Assembly (NCBI GenBank): GCA_964469565.1
Contig: CAYXZD010000014.1
Coordinates: 1-64,000, forward strand
DNA length: 64,000 nt
Reading direction: 5' to 3'
Origin: GCA-2720975 sp964469565
GTDB taxonomy: Bacteria; Planctomycetota; UBA1135; GCA-002686595
In this document: one piece after another, positions 18,453-25,258 of the stretch
How positions within the stretch are numbered: position 1 is the stretch's first letter
How the letters are laid out: every line of letters begins with the position of its first letter
Notes under the pieces: model-generated
What the model was told of the DNA's origin: nothing
The model's database searches: none
What the model saw: only the letters and a program-made list of their open reading frames with translations
Translations under genes and position numbers: made by a program

Positions 18453-18547
18453 GTTGGGCTGGAGGCGGTGGGTCGGTGGTTCTGGGATCGGGCTTCTGGG
18501 ATGGGGCTTCTCTATGGCGGGGCGGATGGTAATGTATGGGCACTGGT

Positions 18548-18624
18548 GGGCCCTTAGCTCAGTTGGTTAGAGCTCCTGACTCATAATCGGTAGGTCGTTG
18601 GTTCGAGTCCAACAGGGCCCACCA
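18548..18624 (+). tRNA. tRNA with CAU anticodon, probably tRNA-Ile2 (lysidine type)
   Basis: A 77-nt cloverleaf with encoded CCA. The acceptor stem GGGCCCT/AGGGCCC is perfect, the D-arm is TAGCTCAGTTGGTTAGAGC, the anticodon loop is CTCATAA and the T-arm is GTTGG-TTCGAGT-CCAAC. G1-C72 pairing rules out an initiator tRNA. By eye it resembles the E. coli isoleucine CAU tRNA (CTTAGCTCAG, GGTCG, CAGGG) more than elongator Met, so lysidine-modified tRNA-Ile is favoured. The anticodon stem has an odd C27-U43 mismatch and a U-G pair. Confidence 0.93.
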
Positions 18625-18644
18625 CTCCCCGCGGGGCGGGAGTG
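18623..18644. terminator. Hairpin between tRNA 3' end and convergent CRTAC1 gene
   Basis: CACTCCC at 18623-18629 pairs perfectly with GGGAGTG at 18638-18644 around an 8-nt GC-rich loop. It begins within the tRNA CCA and ends just before the stop codon of the convergent gene. No T-tract follows on either strand, so a terminator role is only plausible. Confidence 0.35.
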
Positions 18645-18645
18645 A

Positions 18646-20328
18646 TTACTGGCGTGTGACAATGATGAGGCGGTCAACCCCGTCTAGCTCGACTTCTTCA
18701 CTGGATCCCCCAGGCCATTCGACACTGAGCTTTCCAGTAGTCTCTGCACCCAAGCCGAAATGGGCACGCAGGGCACTGGCGCTGCAGTAACTGAAGGCGC
18801 TCTTGATCTCCCTGCGCTGGATGGCCCCAGAGCCCGATGTCCAAGTGAGAATTGCCCCAAGAACATCGCGCCCTTGGTGATCAACGGCACGTACATCCAA
18901 CCAGTGACCACGCTCGGGAGCACAATTCATGAATAACTGTGCTGGGCCATCGCGATTGATCACCAAGACGTCAACACCTCCATCCCCGTTGATATCTCCA
19001 AAGGCTGCACCGCGGCTGGTGGCGTACAAGGGTTGGGCACAGCCTCCTTTTTCGTCTACATCTTCGAATCGCCCACCAGGAATCCCTCGCAGCAGGCTGT
19101 TGGGCTCTGCGTAGGGGTCACCGTCGGTCAGAGGTGCCATTTGAAGGTTGACACGTCCGTTGGCCACGTACAGGTCGAGCAGGGAGTCGTTGTTGAAATC
19201 CATGAATCCCACGCCGAAGCGTGTGCGTTGAATGGTGGCGAGACCCAGGCCTACTTGAACCGTGCGCTCTGTAAAGAACTTCCCCTGGTTGTAGAACAGG
19301 CCATCGTGTTCCCGGGCCATATGCACAACGAGTAGGTCGAGGGTTCCATTGGAGTCAAGGTCAGCCGTGTCGACCCCCATTCCTGCGCGAGCTGTTCCAT
19401 TACGGTCCCGGGCGCACCCGGCCAGTTCTGCGCGGTCTACAAACTTCCCCTCGCCCTGATTGATCCAGAGTTGGTCCGGGGTTTGATCATTGGCGACAAA
19501 CACATCGGGTCGACCGTCACCATTGAAATCTCCCGCGACCACTCCGAGACCATTTCCGAAAGACGATTGGATGCCAGATTCTTTGGAAATATCCCGAAAC
19601 GTCCCGTTGCCGAGGTTTTCATAGAGCCCATCCGAGCGTGTAGCTGAGTAACTCGTGGGACCACAGTAGTCCGGCTGTCCGGTGGGGCCAAAGCAGGTGA
19701 GCTCTTTCTCGCGAGACCAATCCACGTAGTTCGTGACAAACAAATCCAAATCACCGTCAGCATCCATGTCGAAGAATGCGGCACTTGTTCCCCAGCCCTC
19801 ATCACCCACGCCGCTGGCAGCCGTGATGTCTACAAATTGCCCTTGTCCCTGATTCTGTAGAAGTCTGTTTGCCCCGACTTGAGTCAGGTAGAGGTCCGTG
19901 TCCCCATCACCATCATAATCCCCCGTTGCAACGCCCATGCCGTAGCCCTCGACGGCGATGCCACTGTGTTCGGTGACATCCTCAAACTGTCCCTGGCCGT
20001 CATTGGCGTATAAACGATGGCCTGTGATTGTCCCCGCAGGCGCTATGAGGCTTCCACTTTGAACGCAAAAAGCATCGAGATCCCCATCGTTGTCCATGTC
20101 GAATAAGGCCGCCCCGCCCCCCATCAACTCTGGGAAGTAAAACGCCTCCGCATGACCTGATGTATGTGCAAAGCTCAGGCCCCTAGCAGCTGCTTGTTCT
20201 TGAAACCATGCGGGTGCTTGGGGGGCAGCAACCTCAGCGGGCTTGGAAACTTCTGAACTGCAAGCGCAGAAGACTGCGATCATGGAGATCCAGGCGAGTC
20301 GGGTACTGTGCGGTGGCATGTAAGTCAT
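18646..20328 (-). CDS. CRTAC1-family FG-GAP/VCBS repeat lipoprotein with ASPIC/UnbV domain
   Basis: 560 aa. The N-terminus ends in VFCAC, a plausible lipobox, so it is probably surface-anchored. Residues about 60-440 contain repeated calcium-binding propeller motifs of the DxDxDGxxD kind (FDMDNDGDLD, GDYDGDGDTD, GDFNGDGRPD). The last about 85 residues form the ASPIC/UnbV domain (HWLDVRAVDHQG to VEWPGGSSEEVEL). It follows the TPR lipoprotein by 11 bp on the same strand, so they form an operon. The ligand is unknown; such proteins are usually thought to be adhesive or scaffolding. Confidence 0.9.
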   Translation of the reverse strand: MTYMPPHSTRLAWISMIAVFCACSSEVSKPAEVAAPQAPAWFQEQAAARGLSFAHTSGHAEAFYFPELMGGGAALFDMDNDGDLDAFCVQSGSLIAPAGTITGHRLYANDGQGQFEDVTEHSGIAVEGYGMGVATGDYDGDGDTDLYLTQVGANRLLQNQGQGQFVDITAASGVGDEGWGTSAAFFDMDADGDLDLFVTNYVDWSREKELTCFGPTGQPDYCGPTSYSATRSDGLYENLGNGTFRDISKESGIQSSFGNGLGVVAGDFNGDGRPDVFVANDQTPDQLWINQGEGKFVDRAELAGCARDRNGTARAGMGVDTADLDSNGTLDLLVVHMAREHDGLFYNQGKFFTERTVQVGLGLATIQRTRFGVGFMDFNNDSLLDLYVANGRVNLQMAPLTDGDPYAEPNSLLRGIPGGRFEDVDEKGGCAQPLYATSRGAAFGDINGDGGVDVLVINRDGPAQLFMNCAPERGHWLDVRAVDHQGRDVLGAILTWTSGSGAIQRREIKSAFSYCSASALRAHFGLGAETTGKLSVEWPGGSSEEVELDGVDRLIIVTRQ

Positions 20329-20339
20329 GGCAAGGGAGC

Positions 20340-21761
20340 CTAGGGCTGGGGTGAGTCGCCTAGGGCTTGAATCGCGGCCCGCAATTCGGCGAGTGCTTCG
20401 TGCTTGGGAGCGAGCTTTTCCACGCGACTCATGTAGGTCTGTGCCTGGGTTTTTCGTCCGAGTTGGACCTCGCTAAAAGCGGCCCCGATGAGGGCTTCGC
20501 TGTCCACCGGGGTACCGCTCGCTGCGCGCTCAAAATGGGCTAGGGCCTCAGCTGCCCGGCCGAGCTCCAATGCAGCCTTGCCCGCTAGAATCTCAATGGA
20601 ATCATTCACCTGTCCAGAATCAACGGTGAATTGGAAGGCCGTCAGCAACTCCTTGAATTGGCCTAATCGGTGCTGTGCGGTCAAGAGGGCTTCGTGTGCT
20701 CCGGCATCCTGGGGATCTTGTGCTACGGCTTCCCGCGCGATGGGAAGGGCGGCTGGGTAATCACCGCCCATGATATAGGTCCAAGCCAGGCTCGCCTTGA
20801 TCAGGGCATCGCCGGGCTCAAGCTGGACAACTTGGGCCATGACTGCAGCAGCGGCCTCCCAGTTCTGACTGGCCGCATGGGCGATTCCGAGTTTGCGCAA
20901 TACGCGCGGATTCTGTGAGTCGCGCGTGCGAAGTTCCTCTAGGAGTTCCACGGCCTTCTTTGGACTCCCCCGTTCCATCAGCCTTGTGGCTCGCAAAAGG
21001 ACTGCGCTTGTCCCTCTCTTGAAGGATGCGACCTCTCGTGACCACGGGTCATTGAGTACGAGCCGGGCGCCCTTGCCTCGCGCGAGTTCCCGGTTGGCTT
21101 CCGATTCACGTCCAAGCTGAAATAGAGCTTTTCCACGCAGGCGGGAGGCGAGTTGTGAGTTGGGGTCCCGGTGATTGGCAGCGGCGTCCAATTGAGCGAG
21201 TGCACTGGTTGGGTTTCCTTGCTGTAGTTCGATCTGTGCCAGGCCGATCTTACATGCGCTCAGGGTTGGGTCGATCTCCATGGCTTTTAGGAGCATCTCC
21301 CGCGCCTCATCGAGGCGTCCGAGTTCAAGTAACCCTAGGCCGTGCTTGCACCAGGCCGGGGCGTACAGCGGTGCCAGCGCATGAACGGAATCTAAGGACT
21401 CTAGCCCCGCCAGCAGTTCTCCTTGGTTGATCAGAGTCACCGCGAGCCGGTAGTGAATGCGTGCATTCTGTGGTCGGCATTCTAGGGCGGCCGCATAGGC
21501 GGGGGCGGCCCATTCCAGCATCAGGTGTGCTTCATACAAGGAGCCGAGTTCGAGCCAAGTTTGGTGCAGATCAGGTGCCTGTCGAACCGTCTCTACGGCG
21601 AGTTCGATCAACGCAGCTAGGGTGTCATCATACCCCTCTAGTGAGGGGGGTTGGGGGATGCTGGGGGCAGGTGCCGGTGCTGAGCCTTGGCCTGCGCATC
21701 CCAAGAGGAGTAGCGCGGTCAAATACCACGGGTGAGCGGGAGTTGGGAGCATTGGGATCAT
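20340..21761 (-). CDS. TPR-repeat lipoprotein
   Basis: 473 aa from the ATG at 21761 (MIPML). The signal peptide ends in a good lipobox, LLLGC, so the frame extension upstream to 21938 is not used. Residues about 55-460 are tetratricopeptide repeats, seen as helical pairs such as ALEHFERAA, LGSLYEAHLM and LVQLEPGDALIKASLAW. It should act as an outer-surface or periplasmic scaffold. It is cotranscribed with the CRTAC1 gene and divergent from the sulfatase-TPR gene, 73 bp away. Confidence 0.88.
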   Translation of the reverse strand: MIPMLPTPAHPWYLTALLLLGCAGQGSAPAPAPSIPQPPSLEGYDDTLAALIELAVETVRQAPDLHQTWLELGSLYEAHLMLEWAAPAYAAALECRPQNARIHYRLAVTLINQGELLAGLESLDSVHALAPLYAPAWCKHGLGLLELGRLDEAREMLLKAMEIDPTLSACKIGLAQIELQQGNPTSALAQLDAAANHRDPNSQLASRLRGKALFQLGRESEANRELARGKGARLVLNDPWSREVASFKRGTSAVLLRATRLMERGSPKKAVELLEELRTRDSQNPRVLRKLGIAHAASQNWEAAAAVMAQVVQLEPGDALIKASLAWTYIMGGDYPAALPIAREAVAQDPQDAGAHEALLTAQHRLGQFKELLTAFQFTVDSGQVNDSIEILAGKAALELGRAAEALAHFERAASGTPVDSEALIGAAFSEVQLGRKTQAQTYMSRVEKLAPKHEALAELRAAIQALGDSPQP

Positions 21762-21834
21762 AGTGACTCGGGGTAAGTTCAGATTACCGCACTGTCCTTC
21801 CCCGGTGCCAGAACCTTGACTACACTTCCAGATC
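21762..21834. promoter_or_regulatory. Short divergent promoter region
   Basis: This 73-bp gap lies between the divergent starts of the TPR lipoprotein and the sulfatase-TPR gene, so it must hold promoters for both directions and probably couples their expression. No convincing -35/-10 pairs or operator palindromes could be picked out by eye. Confidence 0.4.
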
Positions 21835-23526
21835 ATGCGCGGCTTGTTTCCCATTATCATCTGTGGAGCCCTGTGGGGGTGTTCTGCAGAGGCCCCACTG
21901 CCGGGGTCTTGCGTACTGATCACCTTAGACACGACCAATCCCGCAGCTCTGGATGTTTACGAGACTCAGAGGGGCATTACGCCCAATCTGAGCAGCCTCG
22001 CGCGAGAAGGCATTGTGTTTGATGATGCCCGAGCAGTGGCGCCCATCACAATCATCTCACACGCATCAATGCTGACAGGGCTCTACCCTCCTCGGCATGG
22101 GGTGCGGGATAATGGCTATAAGTCTCTGCCCCTTTCCGCTGAGACAATCGCCGAGCGGGCACAGCGGGCCGGATGTCGGACAGGAGCTGTAGTAGCGGCC
22201 TCGGTCTTGCAGGCCAGCTATGGGCTCGCCCAGGGCTTTGATGACTACAACGATGCTCACCTTTCAACAGACAACCTGGGCGGCGTGGGAGATCGAACGG
22301 GCGAGGAAATCACAAAGGCCGCGCTTGAGTGGCTCGATGGTCGTGAAGAATTGCAGCCGTTTTTTCTTTGGGTTCATTACTTTGATCCGCACGCCCCATA
22401 CGAGCCAAGCCAGGAGTTTCTGGCTCAAGCTGCTGGGAAACCCTACCTCGGTGAGGTGGCGGCGATGGATGCGGCTATCGGTCCCTTGCTCACGCGACTA
22501 CGCGCTGAACCGGACTATGACGACCTGACGATTCTCGTTGTGGCAGACCACGGTGAGAGCGGTGGAAAGCATGGTGAATCCAGCCATGGTTTGCTGTGTT
22601 ATGACTCGACCCTGCGTGTTCCACTGATCGTGCGGTTGCCCGGTGCGAAGCGAGCGGGCCAGCGCTCTTCAGAGCGTGTCAGCATTGTCGACGTGTATCC
22701 CACCATTCTCGATGCGATGGGGCTGGGTGCCCCGCCGAGCGATGGGTTGTCTTTGATCCGAGGCGATATTCCCAGAGAGCGCGGTGTGTACTTTGAGACC
22801 TACTATGGGTTTTTGAACTACGGCTGGGGCCACCTCGCCGGATGGGCTGGGCCTGAGGGCAAGTACATCCACGGTCCTTCCCCGGAGTTCTATGATGTCT
22901 CTCAAGACCCGGGGGAGTTGACCAATCTCGTATCACAATCGGGCATGGCTGTTTCCCGGGCCCGTGAAGCAATGACTCGCATTGCCCAAGCGGGAGCGTT
23001 AGAGCGGGCCAGCGGTGAAACTGCGGCCGTCAATCCCGAGGGAATGCAGGGCCTTGGATATGCCGGGGCGGCGAGTCTTGGCGCAGTCTTGCCTGCCCCA
23101 GCCAGCGTCAGCACGCTTCCCACTCCCTCTCAAAGCCTGCAGGAACACTACGCGGTTTGGTCTGCCCTGGCCCAGTCGGACATGGGCCGTAAGAAACTGG
23201 CCATACGCGAACTCAACAAGGTCATTGCCCAGAACCCACGCAATTCATTTGCCCACTCAATCTTGGGCGAGATTCTGATGGAGGCCAAGCAGTATCGCGA
23301 GGCGATTCGTGTGCTCTCGGCAATGGTCGACCTGGGACTCGATCGTCCCCGCCTGCGAGGCAACCTAGCCCTCGCCCACGCAAACCTTGGTGAGTATGAA
23401 CAGGCGCTCACGCACACTCGGGCCTACCAGGCTTTCTGTCCGGGTGATCCAAAGGTGGCGAAGTTCAAGCGGGACATGGAAAAGCGCAAGGCTGCCGCAC
23501 AGTCATCGCAGGGCGCGGACGATTAG
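21835..23526 (+). CDS. Sulfatase-fold lipoprotein fused to TPR repeats
   Basis: 563 aa. A signal peptide ending in LWGCS is followed by an alkaline-phosphatase-fold hydrolase domain (about 25-370) with the metal-binding LITLDTTN and VVADHGESGGKHGES motifs. The nucleophile region is PITIISHASMLTG, where the formylglycine Cys/Ser position of true sulfatases is occupied by Thr. The C-terminal 140 residues are TPR-like (NPRNSFAHSILGEILMEAKQY). It may be a phosphodiesterase or phosphotransferase, as in Thr-nucleophile members of the superfamily, rather than a sulfatase. It is divergent from a TPR lipoprotein. Confidence 0.87.
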   Translation: MRGLFPIIICGALWGCSAEAPLPGSCVLITLDTTNPAALDVYETQRGITPNLSSLAREGIVFDDARAVAPITIISHASMLTGLYPPRHGVRDNGYKSLPLSAETIAERAQRAGCRTGAVVAASVLQASYGLAQGFDDYNDAHLSTDNLGGVGDRTGEEITKAALEWLDGREELQPFFLWVHYFDPHAPYEPSQEFLAQAAGKPYLGEVAAMDAAIGPLLTRLRAEPDYDDLTILVVADHGESGGKHGESSHGLLCYDSTLRVPLIVRLPGAKRAGQRSSERVSIVDVYPTILDAMGLGAPPSDGLSLIRGDIPRERGVYFETYYGFLNYGWGHLAGWAGPEGKYIHGPSPEFYDVSQDPGELTNLVSQSGMAVSRAREAMTRIAQAGALERASGETAAVNPEGMQGLGYAGAASLGAVLPAPASVSTLPTPSQSLQEHYAVWSALAQSDMGRKKLAIRELNKVIAQNPRNSFAHSILGEILMEAKQYREAIRVLSAMVDLGLDRPRLRGNLALAHANLGEYEQALTHTRAYQAFCPGDPKVAKFKRDMEKRKAAAQSSQGADD

Positions 23527-23636
23527 GACGGCGGTGTCCCTTTTTCCTGGTAGGCGAGGCATGGCCGTGGGGTCCATGCCCCAAAGACACTTGCGTACCC
23601 TGCGATGGGTGGGCGTCTGGTAGGCTTTATCTTGTC

Positions 23637-24551
23637 ATGCGTGCTTCCACCCTCCCCTTCGTACCCCTAGGTGAGTCATCCACACCTCCCTGGAGATTCC
23701 TGCTTCCTAGTTTTATTGCCGTCTTGTGCCTAGTGACACACGCTCGGGCTCAGGACGGTCTGTCTACTTCCGCAAAGCAGGGCAAGAGTCTGGAAGGTCT
23801 TGTTGTCTCCGTCTCCAACGCTTTGGAATTACACATTCCTTCGGTCCAGGCATCCAAGGTTACGCGCCTTGTACGCAAGGCCCTCGCAAACCAGCGTGCT
23901 GGTGTCGTGGCCAAGAACGTGCAGGCTCTCATTGAGAACCTAGTTGTGGAGGACATGGACTTAGGCCGCAAGGATAAGGAGCGGGTGCAGCGAGATGTTT
24001 GTGCCACGTTGGGTCTCCGTGTGCCAAAGCTGGCTCGTGAGCTTGTTCCCCTAGAGCCCGATGCAAACTCCAAAGGAGATTCAAAATACTGTATTGCCGA
24101 CCTGGACACAGAGCACGCGGCGTGCCTGCGGCACAGCAAGTCTGTGCGTGCCGCGATCGCCAAACGCAACGGAGAACCTCTCGACACGGCCATCAAGAAG
24201 GGTATGCAGGAATTGGGGCGCTATTATGAGGGGGTCTTTACAAATGCATTCGGCATTGAGCGGGCACCCAAGGGATTTGATGATTTATTGACGGGGGCCC
24301 TGTCTACGCGCGATACCCGCCGGGCACGCCTAGCGACTGTTGCCAAGCTGCGTTTTCTCCTGAGACCTGGAATCTACGAGGAGACTAAGGCCAAGACCCT
24401 CGACATGAAGATCGACGCTGAAGTCATTGTTGAGGAACGCATCCGAGAAGTTCTTACAGGATCAGATCTTTGGAAGCAGTTGCGCGTGGATCACGCTGCC
24501 ATGGTCAAGGACCCCAAGGACATGCGTCGCGAAATCAAGCAGCGAGGTTGA
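23637..24551 (+). CDS. Secreted protein of unknown function
   Basis: 304 aa. There is a long signal peptide (hydrophobic about residues 20-36, cleavage likely after ARA-Q). The mature protein is charged and predicted helix-rich by eye, with many Lys/Arg/Glu, three cysteines and no recognised motif. The ATG follows a TAGGCTTTATC sequence by 5 bp, so the transcript may have a very short leader. No family recognised. Confidence 0.72.
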   Translation: MRASTLPFVPLGESSTPPWRFLLPSFIAVLCLVTHARAQDGLSTSAKQGKSLEGLVVSVSNALELHIPSVQASKVTRLVRKALANQRAGVVAKNVQALIENLVVEDMDLGRKDKERVQRDVCATLGLRVPKLARELVPLEPDANSKGDSKYCIADLDTEHAACLRHSKSVRAAIAKRNGEPLDTAIKKGMQELGRYYEGVFTNAFGIERAPKGFDDLLTGALSTRDTRRARLATVAKLRFLLRPGIYEETKAKTLDMKIDAEVIVEERIREVLTGSDLWKQLRVDHAAMVKDPKDMRREIKQRG

Positions 24552-24603
24552 GCTTGGTTCGGCGTCCGGGCCGTAACCGCGACCGGCAGGGGCTAGATTG
24601 GGG

Positions 24604-25221
24604 CTAGATTGGGTTTTGTGCAGTGCCCCGGTAAAGGAATGACTGCACCTTGGGGCCGGGGGCGTACTCGGTATGCAGGGACTGAATCTCAAAGCCGGCC
24701 TCCTCGATCAAGGCGTCGATCGCGAGGTCGAGCTTACAGCCCCCAAAGCAGAATCCCTGCAGGGGGTTGAGTCTGCGCTGCCACCGGCGCACCGATTCAT
24801 CCGGAGCGAGTCCATGCTCGATAAAGCTCAGTTGCCCGCCCGGCTTGAGCACTCTTCTCACTTCTTTGAAGGCTTGCTCCAAATGAGGGATGGTACACAG
24901 GGTCCAAGATGAGGTGACCGTATCCACAGCGTTGTTGGGTAGGGGGATCGATTCCCCCTTCAAATCAATCCACTGCATAGGAATGGGGCTCTGCGCAATG
25001 CGCTTGGCGGCGAGCCGCCGATTGACCCGCGCGGGTTCGAGGGCTAGGACCTCCTCCACTCGCTCGGGGTAGTGGGGCAGATTCAAGCCCGCTCCGAATC
25101 CAAGTTCCAATACCCGCCCCTCAACGCCTTGCAGGAACTGAGCTCGGCGTCGGGCAAAGTCCTTTGTGCCCATCCCTACGGCCAAAACTCGTGGAAGGAC
25201 CTGGTTTGAGTAAAGGCCCAC
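24604..25221 (-). CDS. Class I SAM-dependent methyltransferase
   Basis: 205 aa from GTG 25221 (VGLYSNQVLPRVL). This start matches the family's usual opening, has TAGGAA about 7 nt upstream, and avoids overlap with the preceding gene; the open frame extends further to 25440. Motif I is VLELGFGAGLNLPHYP, the acidic residue is in LALEPA, and the post-I region is TSSWTLCTIPHL. It resembles the small methyltransferases sometimes called phosphatidylethanolamine N-methyltransferase-like; the true substrate is not evident. It lies 37 bp downstream of the coiled-coil gene on the same strand. Confidence 0.82.
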   Translation of the reverse strand: MGLYSNQVLPRVLAVGMGTKDFARRRAQFLQGVEGRVLELGFGAGLNLPHYPERVEEVLALEPARVNRRLAAKRIAQSPIPMQWIDLKGESIPLPNNAVDTVTSSWTLCTIPHLEQAFKEVRRVLKPGGQLSFIEHGLAPDESVRRWQRRLNPLQGFCFGGCKLDLAIDALIEEAGFEIQSLHTEYAPGPKVQSFLYRGTAQNPI

Positions 25222-25258
25222 TGTGGTTCCTATGGCGTGTGAGCCGCTCGCGTGTGTG

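Noticed and set aside
21835..23526. Classical formylglycine sulfatase
   Set aside because: The CxPSR motif is absent; Thr stands at the nucleophile position, so sulfatase activity is not assumed.
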